Positions 21,056 through 34,236 of a stretch of DNA of 54,436 nt are shown one piece after another. Where the stretch lies: assembly GCA_903970465.1 (NCBI GenBank), contig CAJCIO010000010.1, positions 1 to 54,436 on the forward strand. Reading direction: 5' to 3'. The position numbers and the translations under genes were made by a program. Source of the DNA: Gammaproteobacteria bacterium. Lineage in GTDB: Bacteria > Pseudomonadota > Gammaproteobacteria > Pseudomonadales > Pseudomonadaceae. The notes below the pieces were generated by a model that saw nothing but the letters and a program-made list of their open reading frames with translations, ran no database searches and had not been told where the DNA came from. The first letter of the stretch is position 1. Every line of letters starts with the position of its first letter.

Positions 21056-22426
21056 TCATTTACCGATACAAAAGCTCGAAAAAATCCGCCCCAACAAATC
21101 ATCGGAGCTGAATGCCCCGGTGATTTCCCCCAGCGCCTGCTGGGCATGGCGCAAATCTTCAGCCAACAGCTCGCCGGCCCCCGCCAGGGTCAGCTGTTCG
21201 CGACCATGGTCTAGATATCCACAGGCCTGACGCAGCGCCTCCAGATGGCGGCGCCGCGCACTGAAACTGCTTTCGGCGGTCTGTTCATATCCCATGCATG
21301 CCTTGAGGTGCTCACGCAGCAGTTCCAGGCCCGCCCCTTCGGTCTTGGCGCTAAGGCTGATGGTAACGTGGCCATCAGCGCTGGTGGTCATGCTGATGGG
21401 CTCTGCACTGAGGTCCGCCTTGTTGCGGATCAGCGTGACTTTGGCCGGATCGGGGCGCTGTTCGAGGAATTCCGGCCACAAGGCGAAGGGATCATCAGCC
21501 TCTGGCGCGGTAGCATCGACCACCAGCAGCACGCGGTCGGCCTCGCCGATGGCCTTGAGAGCACGTTCCACACCGATCTTTTCCACGTGGTCGTCGGTGT
21601 CACGCAAGCCGGCGGTATCCACCACGTGCAGCGGCATGCCATCGATGTGGATATGTTCGCGCAGCACATCACGGGTGGTGCCGGCGATATCGGTGACGAT
21701 TGCTGCTTCGCGCCCCGCCAGCAGGTTCAACAGGCTCGATTTGCCGGCGTTTGGACGGCCGGCAATCACCACGTTCATGCCATCACGTAACAAGGCACCC
21801 TGCCCTGCCTCCTTGAGCACTGTGGATAACTCCGCGCGGACTTTATCTACCATGGCGAGGACATGGCCGTCGGCGAGGAAGTCGATTTCTTCCTCGGGAA
21901 AATCAATCGCAGCCTCAACGTAGATGCGCAGGCTGATCAGTTTTTCAGTCAGGTCGTTGACCCGCAGCGAAAACGCTCCCTGCAGGGAGCGCAGGGCATT
22001 GCGTGCAGCCTGTGCAGAACTCGCCTCGATCAGGTCGGCGATTGCCTCGGCCTGGGCCAGGTCGAGTTTGTCGTTAAGGAATGCTCGCTCGCTGAATTCC
22101 CCTGGCCGCGCCAGACGACAGCCGAGTTGGACACAGCGCTGCAAGAGCATATCGAGTACCACCGGGCCACCATGGCCCTGCAGTTCGAGCACATCTTCAC
22201 CGGTGAACGAGTTGGGCCCGGGGAAATACAGCGCCAGGCCTTCATCGATCACGTCGCCTTCAGCATCGCGAAAAGCGCCGTAATGCGCATAGCGCGGCGT
22301 CAACGCGCGCGCGGTGATCGCTTGTGCGGCACTGCTGGCCAGAGGTCCGGAAATACGCACGATGCCGACCCCGCCGCGCCCTTGAGCTGTGGCGATGGCG
22401 GCGATGGTGTCGCGGGGGATGTTCAT
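21056..22426 (-). CDS. mnmE: tRNA modification GTPase MnmE (TrmE)
   Basis: GTPase partner of MnmG in wobble-uridine modification. The 456-aa product starts [27 protein letters not shown] (folate-binding domain start). It has the G1 loop GRPNAGKSS, the DIAGTTRD switch, DTAGLRDT (G3) and NKAD (G4), and ends in FCIGK, with the catalytic cysteine in the invariant C-terminus. A perfect DnaA box lies at 21821-21829. Its distance from mnmG (8 kb) is caused by the accessory block 13.4-21.0 kb. Confidence 0.97.
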   Translation of the reverse strand: MNIPRDTIAAIATAQGRGGVGIVRISGPLASSAAQAITARALTPRYAHYGAFRDAEGDVIDEGLALYFPGPNSFTGEDVLELQGHGGPVVLDMLLQRCVQLGCRLARPGEFSERAFLNDKLDLAQAEAIADLIEASSAQAARNALRSLQGAFSLRVNDLTEKLISLRIYVEAAIDFPEEEIDFLADGHVLAMVDKVRAELSTVLKEAGQGALLRDGMNVVIAGRPNAGKSSLLNLLAGREAAIVTDIAGTTRDVLREHIHIDGMPLHVVDTAGLRDTDDHVEKIGVERALKAIGEADRVLLVVDATAPEADDPFALWPEFLEQRPDPAKVTLIRNKADLSAEPISMTTSADGHVTISLSAKTEGAGLELLREHLKACMGYEQTAESSFSARRRHLEALRQACGYLDHGREQLTLAGAGELLAEDLRHAQQALGEITGAFSSDDLLGRIFSSFCIGK

Positions 22427-22460
22427 GGCTCAGGCCTCTCGACAGATATACACAGATAGC

Positions 22461-22486
22461 AAAACGCCCCACGATGGGGGCGTTTT
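22461..22486. terminator. Bidirectional-looking terminator between mnmE and yidC
   Basis: A perfect 10-bp stem (AAAACGCCCC / GGGGCGTTTT) with a 6-nt loop. Because the arms end in A and T runs it can act as an intrinsic terminator on either strand; for these genes it would end yidC transcription before mnmE. A perfect DnaA box at 22485-22493 overlaps its right edge. Confidence 0.8.
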
Positions 22487-22510
22487 ATCCACAGATCAAA
22501 CCTTGATCTG

Positions 22511-24199
22511 TCAGGCGGCGGCTTTAGCGGCGTTGGCCCGTTCGATGCTGCGGGTAATGTACCACTGCTGCAGAATCGACAGCGTGTTGTTGGTCACCCA
22601 GTACATGACCAGACCAGCCGGGAACCACAGGAAGAAGAAGGTGAACACGATCGGCATCAGCTTCATCACCTTGGCCTGCATCGGATCCGGCGGTGTCGGG
22701 TTCAAGCGCTGCTGGATAAACATGGTCGCGCCCATGATGATCGGCAGGATGAAGAACGGATCCTTGATCGACAGGTCGGTTATCCACAGCAGCCAAGGCG
22801 CCTGGCGCATTTCTACGCTTTCGAGCAGTACCCAGTACAGCGACAGGAAGACCGGCATCTGCACCACGATCGGCAAGCAGCCGCCCAGTGGGTTGATCTT
22901 CTCTTTCTTGTACAGCTCCATCATCGACTGCGACATTTTCTGGCGGTCGTCACCGTGCTGCTCTTTCAGCGCAGCCAGTTTCGGCGCTACGGCACGCATG
23001 CGCGCCATCGACTTGTAGCTGGCGGCAGACAGCGGGAAGAACAGCAGCTTGATGAGGACGGTCAAGCAGATGATCGAGAAGCCCCAGTTACCGAGGATCG
23101 CGTGGATGTGCTTGAGCAGCCAGAAAATCGGTTGAGCGATGAACCACAGAATGCCGTAGTCGACCGTCAACTCCAGACCCGGAGACAGCGCTTTCAGGCG
23201 ATCCTGGGTTTTCGGGCCAGCGTACAGGGTAGCGGTGGTTTCAGCCTTGGCACCCGGCGCGACGGTAATGGTCGGGCCGGTGAAGCCAATGATGTAGTTA
23301 CCCTGGCTGTCCTTGCGAGTGGTGACGTTGTTGCTGTCGTCCTTCGCAGGAATCCACGCCGTCACGAAATAGTGCTGCAGCCAGGCAACCCAGCCACCTT
23401 GCACGGTTTCTTTCAGGTTGCCCTTGTCGATATCTTTCATCGACACTTTTTTGTACGGCTCGTTACTTGTCCACATGGCCGCACCCAGGTAGGTGGCGGT
23501 GCTGGTGGCGGTACTGGCCGAAGGGTCATCGCTGTGGTCGCGTTTGAGCTGGGCGAACAGGTTGCCGTTCCACGCTTGCGCGCTCTGGTTGTCGATCAGG
23601 TACGTGACCTTGAGGTCGTACTCGCCGCGGTCCAGGGTGAAGCGCTTGATGTAATTGACGCCGTTGTCGCTGAACTTCAGATCGACGACCAGTTGATCCT
23701 GACCGTCAGCCAACTGGTAGTTCGGTTGCGCGGATGCATACAACGGGCGACCGGCAGCACGGACGTCCGGGCCATTGGCACCGGTCAGGCCGCTTTGCGC
23801 CAGATAGGTACGTTCGCCACCATCATCGAACAGCTGGAACGGGATTTCGGGATGGTCCTGACGACGCGGGAATTTTGGCAGCGTCAGCTGGACGACATCG
23901 CCGCCTTTTGGATCGATAGCCAGGTCGAGGACGTCGGTCTTGACGCGGATCAGGTTGCTGCTGGTAGCGACCGGCGCGATGGCAGGTGCTGCGGCAGTAC
24001 CGTCGGTTCCGGCGTTAGGGACATCGGCGCTGGCAGCTGCGCTGGTACCGGCAGGCACGTCAGGCAGTTCCGAAGCACGGGTGGCGGCAGCATTCTGATT
24101 CGGCGGTGGAGTCTGGCCGTAGTCCTGGTTCCACTTGAAAACCATGACGTAGGCGACGACTGCCAGGGCGACGATCAGGATCGTGCGTTTAATATCCAT
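22511..24199 (-). CDS. yidC: Membrane protein insertase YidC
   Basis: Inserts and folds inner-membrane proteins, alone or with SecYEG; ATP synthase c subunit is a known client type. The ATG at 24199 gives 562 aa starting MDIKRTILIVALAVVAYVMV (TM1). A large periplasmic beta-domain (about 60-340) follows, then the conserved C-terminal five-helix core (GNWGFSIICLTVLIK, LGGCLPIVVQMPVFLSLYWVL, and the final FFFLWFPAGLVMYW segment). It is 2 nt downstream of yidD, in the rpmH-rnpA-yidD-yidC cluster. A perfect DnaA box is at 22780-22788. Confidence 0.96.
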   Translation of the reverse strand: MDIKRTILIVALAVVAYVMVFKWNQDYGQTPPPNQNAAATRASELPDVPAGTSAAASADVPNAGTDGTAAAPAIAPVATSSNLIRVKTDVLDLAIDPKGGDVVQLTLPKFPRRQDHPEIPFQLFDDGGERTYLAQSGLTGANGPDVRAAGRPLYASAQPNYQLADGQDQLVVDLKFSDNGVNYIKRFTLDRGEYDLKVTYLIDNQSAQAWNGNLFAQLKRDHSDDPSASTATSTATYLGAAMWTSNEPYKKVSMKDIDKGNLKETVQGGWVAWLQHYFVTAWIPAKDDSNNVTTRKDSQGNYIIGFTGPTITVAPGAKAETTATLYAGPKTQDRLKALSPGLELTVDYGILWFIAQPIFWLLKHIHAILGNWGFSIICLTVLIKLLFFPLSAASYKSMARMRAVAPKLAALKEQHGDDRQKMSQSMMELYKKEKINPLGGCLPIVVQMPVFLSLYWVLLESVEMRQAPWLLWITDLSIKDPFFILPIIMGATMFIQQRLNPTPPDPMQAKVMKLMPIVFTFFFLWFPAGLVMYWVTNNTLSILQQWYITRSIERANAAKAAA

Positions 24200-24201
24200 G
24201 A

Positions 24202-24447
24202 TTACTCGGCTATCGAAGAAATACGGGGAGAGTGGGCAGGCGGAACAGGGTCGAAACCACCGGTGTTCCAAGGATGACAGCGACCCAGACGACGAGCTGC
24301 CAACCAGCCACCACGCAATACGCCATGCTGTTCAATGGCTTCGATCGCGTAGCAGGAGCAACTGGGGTAGAAGCGACAGTGGTCTGCCATCAATGGACTG
24401 ATGGCATAGCGATAGAACTGGATCGGTACGAGTGCCAGTTTACGCAT
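24202..24447 (-). CDS. yidD: Membrane protein insertion efficiency factor YidD
   Basis: An 81-aa small protein starting [19 protein letters not shown], with the conserved cysteine motif [11 protein letters not shown] and the [15 protein letters not shown] segment. YidD homologues aid YidC-dependent insertion. The ATG at 24447 is chosen because it gives the family N-terminus; the frame stays open for 20 more codons upstream. The gene overlaps the end of rnpA by 8 nt, so the two are coupled. Confidence 0.93.
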   Translation of the reverse strand: MRKLALVPIQFYRYAISPLMADHCRFYPSCSCYAIEAIEQHGVLRGGWLAARRLGRCHPWNTGGFDPVPPAHSPRISSIAE

Positions 24448-24841
24448 CTTGACTGTCCACCCCTTCAGGTTCGGTGCTGGCCGCTGGAGCAGGCCGGCTC
24501 CGAGCAAGGCGTTTCCAGAGCTTGCCCAAATGTTGATGCAGTTCCGGATTTTCCATGTCGCCCAAACCCTTGCGAGCCACGATCACTATGTCCCATCCGG
24601 CCAGGAGTTCCTGGTGCAGACGGAATGAATCGCGCATCACACGTTTGAGGCGGTTGCGCTGAACGGAGAGCTTGACGCTCTTCTTCCCGATCACCAGCCC
24701 GAGACGGGGGTGTTCGAAATCGTTTTCGCGCGCAAGGAGCAGCAGGTTTTTCCCTGGAACCTTGCCGGTTGGGGAGTCGAAGACTGTCTTGAAATGCCGG
24801 GGTGTAAGCAGACGCTTATCCCGATTGAAGTCCTGACTCAC
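24440..24841 (-). CDS. rnpA: Ribonuclease P protein component
   Basis: Basic protein cofactor of the RNase P ribozyme that trims tRNA 5' ends. A GTG at 24841 gives the usual Pseudomonas product of 133 aa ([18 protein letters not shown]...). The family signature [13 protein letters not shown] is present, as are [15 protein letters not shown] and VIVARKG. The frame remains open upstream but runs into rpmH, so the GTG is preferred. It follows rpmH by 16 nt. Confidence 0.94.
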   Translation of the reverse strand: MSQDFNRDKRLLTPRHFKTVFDSPTGKVPGKNLLLLARENDFEHPRLGLVIGKKSVKLSVQRNRLKRVMRDSFRLHQELLAGWDIVIVARKGLGDMENPELHQHLGKLWKRLARSRPAPAASTEPEGVDSQDA

Positions 24842-24857
24842 CCCCTGTGCCGGAGAA

Positions 24858-24992
24858 TCAAACGGCCAGACGCGCACGGCCTTTGGCGCGGCGACGCGAC
24901 AGTACGGCACGGCCGTTCTTGGTGGCCATGCGAGCACGGAAACCGTGGGTGCGGGCGCGTTTGATGGTGCTGGGTTGGAAAGTACGTTTCAT
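24858..24992 (-). CDS. rpmH: 50S ribosomal protein L34
   Basis: A 44-aa highly basic ribosomal protein: [19 protein letters not shown], then [21 protein letters not shown], ending RLAV. It is read directly from the minus strand between 24992 (ATG) and the stop at 24858-24860. Length and sequence are standard. It heads the rpmH-rnpA-yidD-yidC cluster, and its promoter lies in the oriC gap. Confidence 0.97.
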   Translation of the reverse strand: MKRTFQPSTIKRARTHGFRARMATKNGRAVLSRRRAKGRARLAV

Positions 24993-25596
24993 GGCGTGCT
25001 ACCTGGTTGTTCGACTACGGGCCGGAATGGCCCCCGTTTTAAGAGACCGGCGATTCTAGTGGCTGCGACGTCGCAGGTCAATTTCCAACCAGCTTTTCCT
25101 TCAAATCGGCATGACCGCCCGTCTGTCTGACCTTCCGTTCATCTTTCAACCTGAGTGGCGCTTTTGGCGTGAGCTCGTCCTGCTTGAAATAGAAATAAAG
25201 AAGGGACTTATTTTAAAGCTCTTTTGTAATGCTTACTGATGTTAAGCAGGCACTTTTTTGTGGATAACCTATTTCAAGCCCGTAAATTCGGGCCCTGCAG
25301 CGTTTCACAAGTCTGTCCGCAAGCGGTGCCGTTCCTGTGCTGCGCCCGCGTACAACCTGTGCATGAAATGGCCACTTGTCCACAGGCTAGTTATCCACAG
25401 ATTTCAACCCCGACTTGTGCAAAGGCCTTGGGTAGGGTTATCCACAGATCTTAGGTGTGGCATTTCGAGCGCGGGAAAACCCCTAAGATGCTGATTTATT
25501 GTGGGCCTTGGGGCCTCTCCATGTGGATAAGTGTCACGGTGGCCGGTACAATGGCCGCTGTTTTTGCCTCAGCTGTGCTCAAATCAGGGGATATCC
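24993..25596. other. Presumed chromosomal origin oriC (rpmH-dnaA intergenic region)
   Basis: A 604-bp gap between divergent rpmH and dnaA. Perfect DnaA boxes TTATCCACA are at 25259-25267 (minus), 25391-25399 (plus), 25438-25446 (plus) and 25522-25530 (minus); a one-mismatch box TTGTCCACA is at 25376-25384. An AT-rich stretch at about 25186-25258 directly abuts the first box and is the likely unwinding element. Gene direction flips here, consistent with bidirectional replication. The region must also hold the rpmH and dnaA promoters; box 25522 lies about 65 nt before the dnaA start and could mediate autoregulation. Short open frames inside it have no family resemblance. Confidence 0.9.
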
Positions 25597-27111
25597 GTGT
25601 CAGTGGAACTTTGGCAGCAGTGCGTAGAGCTTCTGCGCGATGAACTGCCTGCCCAGCAATTCAACACCTGGATCCGTCCACTACAGGTCGAAGCCGAAGG
25701 CGACGAGTTGCGCGTCTATGCGCCTAATCGGTTCGTGCTCGACTGGGTCAACGAGAAATACCTGAGCCGTTTGCTCGAGTTGCTCGGTGAGCACGGCAAC
25801 GGCATGGCGCCTGCGCTTTCCTTATTGATAGGCAGCCGTCGCAGTTCGGCAGCGCGTGCGGCACCCAATGCGCCGCTTGCAGCCGCAGCGGCTGCATCGC
25901 AAGCCGCCAGCGCGCCCGCTCCGGAACCCGTTACCGCCGCCGCCCCTGCGGTCGTAGCGGCCACCGTGGTCGCCGCCGCAGAGGACGAGCCCTCCCGACA
26001 TAGTTTCGATTCCATGGCCGGTGCCAGTTCGCAGCCGGCGCCTGTGCGTGCCGAGCAGCGTACCGTTCAGGTAGAAGGTGGCCTCAAGCACACCAGTTAT
26101 CTGAACCGCACTTTCACCTTCGAAAATTTCGTCGAAGGTAAATCCAACCAGCTGGCCCGCGCGGCAGCCTGGCAGGTCGCCGATAATCCCAAGCACGGTT
26201 ACAACCCGCTCTTCCTTTATGGTGGTGTCGGCCTGGGTAAGACTCACTTGATGCACGCTGTGGGTAACCACCTGCTGAAGAAAAACCCCAACGCCAAGGT
26301 GGTGTACCTGCACTCCGAGCGTTTCGTGGCCGACATGGTCAAGGCGTTGCAGCTCAATGCAATCAACGAGTTCAAGCGCTTCTACCGTTCGGTGGACGCC
26401 TTGCTTATCGATGACATTCAGTTCTTCGCCCGCAAGGAGCGTTCCCAGGAAGAGTTCTTCCATACCTTCAACGCCTTGCTCGAAGGTGGCCAGCAGGTCA
26501 TCCTTACCAGCGACCGCTACCCGAAGGAAATCGAAGGCCTTGAAGAGCGTCTCAAGTCGCGCTTCGGCTGGGGCCTGACGGTTGCCGTCGAGCCGCCAGA
26601 GCTGGAAACTCGCGTTGCCATCCTGATGAAAAAGGCCGATCAGGCCAAAGTCGAACTGCCTCACGACGCGGCGTTCTTTATTGCCCAGCGCATCCGTTCC
26701 AACGTGCGCGAGCTCGAAGGTGCGTTGAAGCGCGTGATCGCGCACTCCCACTTCATGGGCCGAGACATTACCATCGAGCTGATTCGCGAATCGCTCAAGG
26801 ACTTGTTGGCGCTGCAGGACAAGCTGGTCAGTGTGGATAACATCCAGCGGACGGTGGCCGAGTATTACAAGATCAAGATTTCCGATCTCCTGTCCAAGCG
26901 TCGGTCGCGCTCGGTGGCGCGCCCCCGCCAGGTAGCGATGGCCTTGTCCAAAGAACTGACCAACCACAGTCTTCCTGAAATCGGCGACGTATTTGGCGGA
27001 CGCGACCACACGACTGTGTTGCACGCCTGCCGCAAGATCAACGAACTCAAAGAATCCGACGCGGACATCCGCGAGGATTACAAGAACCTGCTGCGGACGC
27101 TAACGACGTGA
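25597..27111 (+). CDS. dnaA: Chromosomal replication initiator DnaA
   Basis: AAA+ initiator that binds DnaA boxes and melts oriC. The GTG at 25597, preceded by AGGGG, gives 504 aa beginning (V)[17 protein letters not shown], the standard domain I. Domain II is a long Ala/Pro-rich linker. Domain III has Walker A GGVGLGKT (residues 209-216) and Walker B LLIDDIQF. Domain IV carries the DnaA-box recognition signature [18 protein letters not shown]. It heads the dnaA-dnaN-recF-gyrB cluster. It contains one perfect DnaA box (26832-26840). Confidence 0.98.
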   Translation: MSVELWQQCVELLRDELPAQQFNTWIRPLQVEAEGDELRVYAPNRFVLDWVNEKYLSRLLELLGEHGNGMAPALSLLIGSRRSSAARAAPNAPLAAAAAASQAASAPAPEPVTAAAPAVVAATVVAAAEDEPSRHSFDSMAGASSQPAPVRAEQRTVQVEGGLKHTSYLNRTFTFENFVEGKSNQLARAAAWQVADNPKHGYNPLFLYGGVGLGKTHLMHAVGNHLLKKNPNAKVVYLHSERFVADMVKALQLNAINEFKRFYRSVDALLIDDIQFFARKERSQEEFFHTFNALLEGGQQVILTSDRYPKEIEGLEERLKSRFGWGLTVAVEPPELETRVAILMKKADQAKVELPHDAAFFIAQRIRSNVRELEGALKRVIAHSHFMGRDITIELIRESLKDLLALQDKLVSVDNIQRTVAEYYKIKISDLLSKRRSRSVARPRQVAMALSKELTNHSLPEIGDVFGGRDHTTVLHACRKINELKESDADIREDYKNLLRTLTT

Positions 27112-27149
27112 TCCGCTCAGCGCAGCTCATCAAGGCAAGGGACTAGACC

Positions 27150-28253
27150 ATGCATTTCACCATTCAACGCGAAGCCCTGTTGAAACCTCTGCAACTGGTC
27201 GCAGGGGTTGTCGAGCGCCGTCAGACCTTGCCGGTCCTGTCGAACGTATTACTCGTCGTCGAGGGTCAACAACTGTCGCTCACTGGTACTGACCTTGAGG
27301 TCGAACTGGTGGGTCGCGTGCAGTTGGAAGAGCCCGCCGAGCCAGGCGAAATCACCGTTCCAGCGCGCAAGCTGATGGATATCTGCAAGAGCTTGCCCAA
27401 CGACGTGCTGATCGACATCAAACTCGACGAACAAAAACTCGTGGTCAAGGCCGGTCGAAGCCGCTTCACCCTGTCGACCTTGCCCGCCAACGACTTCCCG
27501 ACTGTCGAGGAAGGCCCTGGCTCGCTGACCTGTAGCCTGGCGCAAAGCCGCCTGCGTCGCTTGATCGAACGCACCAGCTTCGCCATGGCTCAACAGGACG
27601 TGCGCTATTACCTCAATGGTATGTTGCTGGAAGTATCTGCCGGCGTGATGCGTGCTGTTGCCACCGACGGTCACCGTTTGGCCATGTGCTCGATGCAGGC
27701 CGATATCGGTCAGCCGGATCGCCACCAGGTCATCGTGCCGCGCAAAGGTATTCTTGAACTCGCGCGCTTGCTGACCGAACCGGATGGGATGGTCAGCATC
27801 GTACTGGGTCAACACCATATCCGTGCCACCACTGGCGAGTTTACCTTCACCTCTAAACTGGTCGATGGCAAGTTCCCGGATTACGAGCGCGTACTGCCTA
27901 AAGGCGGCGACAAGCTGGTGCTCGGTGATCGTCAGGCGCTGCGTGAAGCGTTCAGCCGTACCGCCATTCTGTCGAACGAAAAGTACCGCGGTATCCGTCT
28001 GCAATTGGCCAATGGTCAGTTGAAGATTCAGGCCAACAACCCTGAGCAGGAAGAAGCGGAAGAAGAAGTGGGCGTCGACTACAACGGCGGCTCCCTGGAA
28101 ATTGGTTTCAACGTCAGCTATTTGCTGGACGTGCTGGGCGTCATGACGACTGAACAAGTGCGCTTGATCCTGTCCGATTCCAACAGCAGTGCGCTGCTGC
28201 AGGAATCCGACAACGATGACTCTGCGTACGTTGTCATGCCCATGCGTTTGTAA
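27150..28253 (+). CDS. dnaN: DNA polymerase III beta sliding clamp
   Basis: Ring-shaped processivity clamp. The 367-aa product starts MHFTIQREALLKPLQLVAGVVERRQTLP, the canonical clamp N-terminus (split here: MHFTIQREALLKPL and VVERRQTLPVLSN). It has the three-fold clamp domains and ends in YVVMPMRL, the conserved C-terminus that lines the partner-binding pocket. It lies 38 nt after dnaA and 17 nt before recF. Confidence 0.98.
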   Translation: MHFTIQREALLKPLQLVAGVVERRQTLPVLSNVLLVVEGQQLSLTGTDLEVELVGRVQLEEPAEPGEITVPARKLMDICKSLPNDVLIDIKLDEQKLVVKAGRSRFTLSTLPANDFPTVEEGPGSLTCSLAQSRLRRLIERTSFAMAQQDVRYYLNGMLLEVSAGVMRAVATDGHRLAMCSMQADIGQPDRHQVIVPRKGILELARLLTEPDGMVSIVLGQHHIRATTGEFTFTSKLVDGKFPDYERVLPKGGDKLVLGDRQALREAFSRTAILSNEKYRGIRLQLANGQLKIQANNPEQEEAEEEVGVDYNGGSLEIGFNVSYLLDVLGVMTTEQVRLILSDSNSSALLQESDNDDSAYVVMPMRL

Positions 28254-28270
28254 TGCTCAGCACAGACTAG

Positions 28271-31796
<3,526 letters not shown>

Positions 31797-31875
31797 GGTC
31801 ACTCAAAAGCTGCGTTTTTCCGCAAATAGACGACTGGCCGAGTCAGGACGACGATAAAGGCCAGCTACAAAAAAG

Positions 31876-31901
31876 AGGCCCGCATAAGCGGGCCTTTTTT
31901 T
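31876..31901 (+). terminator. Rho-independent terminator after gyrB
   Basis: An 8-bp stem AGGCCCGC / GCGGGCCT with loop ATAA, followed by a run of seven T, about 80 nt after the gyrB stop. An A-run on the left means it may also stop transcription coming from the convergent cif gene. Confidence 0.92.
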
Positions 31902-31935
31902 GTGCGTGGATCGCTACCCAATCCCGAGCATTGAG

Positions 31936-32886
31936 TCATTCATTCAAGAATTTGACTACCAGCGGGTTTAACTGAGCAGAGCACTCTTCCGGCAACCAGT
32001 GCCCGCAGCCTGGCAAAACCTTGCCCTGTACATTGGTCGCGTACTGGTTCATCTGGTCTAGTTGAAACTGCCCCATTCCGCCATGCCCTCCTCCGCCGAT
32101 TGCAAGAACCGGCATGGTCAGGGAGGTTTTCCGTAGCTCGTCGTTTTGGGCTATCGATTTATTGATCGATCGGTAGTACTCAAATGACGCATTCAACGTG
32201 TGCGGCTTGGTGTATGACTTGGCGTAAAGATCAAGCAACGCGGGGGTAAAGACGTCCTTGTTGGTCGCATGCTCCTTGATGAAGTGCGTGAGGAAGAACT
32301 TCTCATGACCAGTGATCAAGGTTTCCGCTAAATGGTTGCCAGCGGAAAAGAAGCTGAAGTGCCAGACCAGTGACTCACCCTGGGGTGAGAATGCTGGAAA
32401 ATCGTACATACGCTTATCGGGTATAGGTGCCTCCATGTACACCAGCTTCTTGATTTGGCTTTGATGAGTCACTGCCATGGGATAGGTGTTCCATATACCG
32501 ATGTCGTGCGCAACGAGGTCGAATGGCTGATTACCGCTGAACTGCGTAGCGAGGTCGAAGAGATACTTCGACACGTCAGCGCCGGTGTAACTGGTCTTCG
32601 GCGGTTCAGACTCACCCAATCCCGGTAAATCCACCGCCACTACGGTGTGATTCTTCGCGAGTTCTGGCATCAAATGGTGCCACTCATACCAGGCCTGACC
32701 AAACCCGTGAACGAGGTAGACCAAGGGCCCGGAACCACCTTTCACGTAGTGAAGCTTGACGCCGTCTACCGTTCTGAACTCACTCTTGAACCCCGCTGGG
32801 ACGGGAAACTCTGTCGCTTGAGCGAAGAGCGGTAAAGCCAGGGTGAGTGCTGCTGTGGCGAAAGCCAATTGCATGCGCTTTTTCAT
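31936..32886 (-). CDS. cif: Cif-like exported epoxide hydrolase (alpha/beta hydrolase)
   Basis: A 316-aa secreted alpha/beta hydrolase closely resembling Cif (CFTR inhibitory factor) of P. aeruginosa, a secreted epoxide hydrolase. A signal peptide ends near FAQA. The full Cif active-site set can be read, each one residue earlier than published Cif numbering: nucleophile Asp128 (AHDIG), Glu152 (YMEAP), ring-opening pair His176 (VWHFSFF) and Tyr238 (FEYYR), and charge-relay His296 ([10 protein letters not shown]). The two cysteines of the Cif disulfide (294 and 302) are kept. It lies 60 nt behind an MFS gene, which is divergent from a TetR regulator, the arrangement known for cif. The natural substrate is unknown; plant or fatty-acid epoxides are possible. 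Confidence 0.9.
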   Translation of the reverse strand: MKKRMQLAFATAALTLALPLFAQATEFPVPAGFKSEFRTVDGVKLHYVKGGSGPLVYLVHGFGQAWYEWHHLMPELAKNHTVVAVDLPGLGESEPPKTSYTGADVSKYLFDLATQFSGNQPFDLVAHDIGIWNTYPMAVTHQSQIKKLVYMEAPIPDKRMYDFPAFSPQGESLVWHFSFFSAGNHLAETLITGHEKFFLTHFIKEHATNKDVFTPALLDLYAKSYTKPHTLNASFEYYRSINKSIAQNDELRKTSLTMPVLAIGGGGHGGMGQFQLDQMNQYATNVQGKVLPGCGHWLPEECSAQLNPLVVKFLNE

Positions 32887-32946
32887 TCTATTTATCCATT
32901 TTGAGATGGCGCAGAGGTACGCCTATGAGTACGTGCTAATTGCGGA

Positions 32947-34152
32947 TCAGTGACCGACAACCGTGTGAGCGGTATTGCGGTGGCCCTGTGGAAAACCATG
33001 CCCCCGTGCTTGGAACGCAATAGCCAGGCTGAGTAACAGCAACGCCACCAACACGCTTGGGAATGCACTGACCCCCCATTGGCCGAGCAACACTCCACCC
33101 AGCAGTCCGCCGCCGGCGATGGCGCTGTTCCAGACCACAACGTTCATGGAGAGCGCCACGTCGGCCCCCTTGCCTGCGGCGTCGGCGAGCGCTGTTTGCA
33201 GAAGCGTTGCCGCGCCACCAAAAGTCAGGCCCCAGATAAAAACGCCGGCGTAGATAGCCCAGGCCGAGTTTGAAAACAATCCGAAGAAAATCGAAACGGC
33301 GGCGAAGGTTGCCAGGCTGGCCAGTACGGCCGTTCGTAGATGCCGGTCGACCAGTCGCCCGGTAAGCCAGATACCGCCCAGTGCTGCCACGCCAAATGCG
33401 AGCAGTACCAAATCCACATCACTGGCAAGTCCAGCCTTGGAGACAAAGGGCGCGACATAGGTGTAAAGAAGGTTATGAGCCAGCATCCAGGTGAAGACAA
33501 CGCCCAGTACTGAGCGTACGCCGGGTGTAAAGAAGACCTGACGCAATGCCATGCGCTGTGAGGATGATTGGCCAGGGTAATCTGGCACTTTGATCATCAC
33601 CCAGGCGATTAACCCCATCGTCAGACCGGACATCAATCCAAAGGCCATACGCCAGCCCATGAATCCGCCCAGCCAGGTCCCCAACGGCACGCCCAGCGAC
33701 AAAGCGATGGGCGTTCCCACCATTGCCACTGCCAGAGCGCGCCCCTGCAACTGGGGAACAACCATGCGCCGCGCATAGCCCGCGATAAGGCTCCAGGCTA
33801 GGCCCGCTGAAACCCCCGCGAAAAATCGCGCAACCAGCGTCAGCCAGTACTGGGAAGATAGCGCCGTGATGGAATTGAATACCAGGAAGCCGACAACCGT
33901 TAACAGAAGCACTGTCCTGCGGCGCCAGCTCTGCGTAGCAATGGTCAGTGGGATGGCTGCCAGCAAGGACCCCAACGCATAGACCGTCACCATCTGCCCT
34001 GCCAGGGATGCCGAGATACCCAGGCCACTGCCGATCTCTGGCAGCAAGCCGGCCGGCAATGTCTCGGTAACGATGCAAATGAAACCCGTCATCGCCAGCG
34101 CAAGTAATGCCCCGAGCGGAAGTTTTTCGCCTTGCCGCTTATCTATGATCAC
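32947..34152 (-). CDS. MFS transporter of the cif locus
   Basis: A 401-aa, 12-helix major facilitator (DHA1/arabinose-efflux-like: TETLPAGLLPEIGSGLG in TM1, FAGVSAGLAWSLIAGYARRMV after TM4). The start is GTG (34152) with an AGGAGGTG about 4 nt before it. P. aeruginosa has a major-facilitator gene just upstream of cif, so this is probably its counterpart. Substrate unknown; export of an epoxide or its diol is a reasonable guess. It is transcribed away from the TetR gene across two operator-like palindromes and probably forms an operon with cif. The flavin reductase gene morB found first in the P. aeruginosa operon is absent. Confidence 0.85.
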   Translation of the reverse strand: MIIDKRQGEKLPLGALLALAMTGFICIVTETLPAGLLPEIGSGLGISASLAGQMVTVYALGSLLAAIPLTIATQSWRRRTVLLLTVVGFLVFNSITALSSQYWLTLVARFFAGVSAGLAWSLIAGYARRMVVPQLQGRALAVAMVGTPIALSLGVPLGTWLGGFMGWRMAFGLMSGLTMGLIAWVMIKVPDYPGQSSSQRMALRQVFFTPGVRSVLGVVFTWMLAHNLLYTYVAPFVSKAGLASDVDLVLLAFGVAALGGIWLTGRLVDRHLRTAVLASLATFAAVSIFFGLFSNSAWAIYAGVFIWGLTFGGAATLLQTALADAAGKGADVALSMNVVVWNSAIAGGGLLGGVLLGQWGVSAFPSVLVALLLLSLAIAFQARGHGFPQGHRNTAHTVVGH

Positions 34153-34170
34153 TCGACACCTCCTATTAAT

Positions 34171-34184
34171 ATACTGATCGGTAT
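34171..34184. promoter_or_regulatory. Operator palindrome 1 in the MFS-TetR divergent gap
   Basis: ATACTGATCGGTAT, a near-perfect dyad about 19 nt upstream of the MFS start. The reverse complement of the second palindrome (34223-34236) matches it at 11 of 14 positions. The pair is well placed for a TetR repressor that controls both divergent units. Confidence 0.65.
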
Positions 34185-34222
34185 AAATATAGGGATGAGC
34201 AGATGGCTAGTCAACGAATTAT

Positions 34223-34236
34223 GTATCGATTAGTAT
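34223..34236. promoter_or_regulatory. Operator palindrome 2 in the MFS-TetR divergent gap
   Basis: GTATCGATTAGTAT, a dyad related to operator 1 and 26 nt upstream of the TetR ATG. The centre-to-centre distance to operator 1 is 52 bp, close to five helical turns, so two dimers could bind the same face of the DNA. Confidence 0.6.

Noticed and set aside
21579..21594. parS-like TTTTCCACGTGGTCGT in mnmE
   Set aside because: The central CCACGTGG is present but the right GGAAC half is lost; about 11 of 16 positions match, so chance plus coding sequence explains it.
25239..25494. Short open frames within the rpmH-dnaA gap
   Set aside because: They run across DnaA boxes and the AT-rich segment; no coding features.
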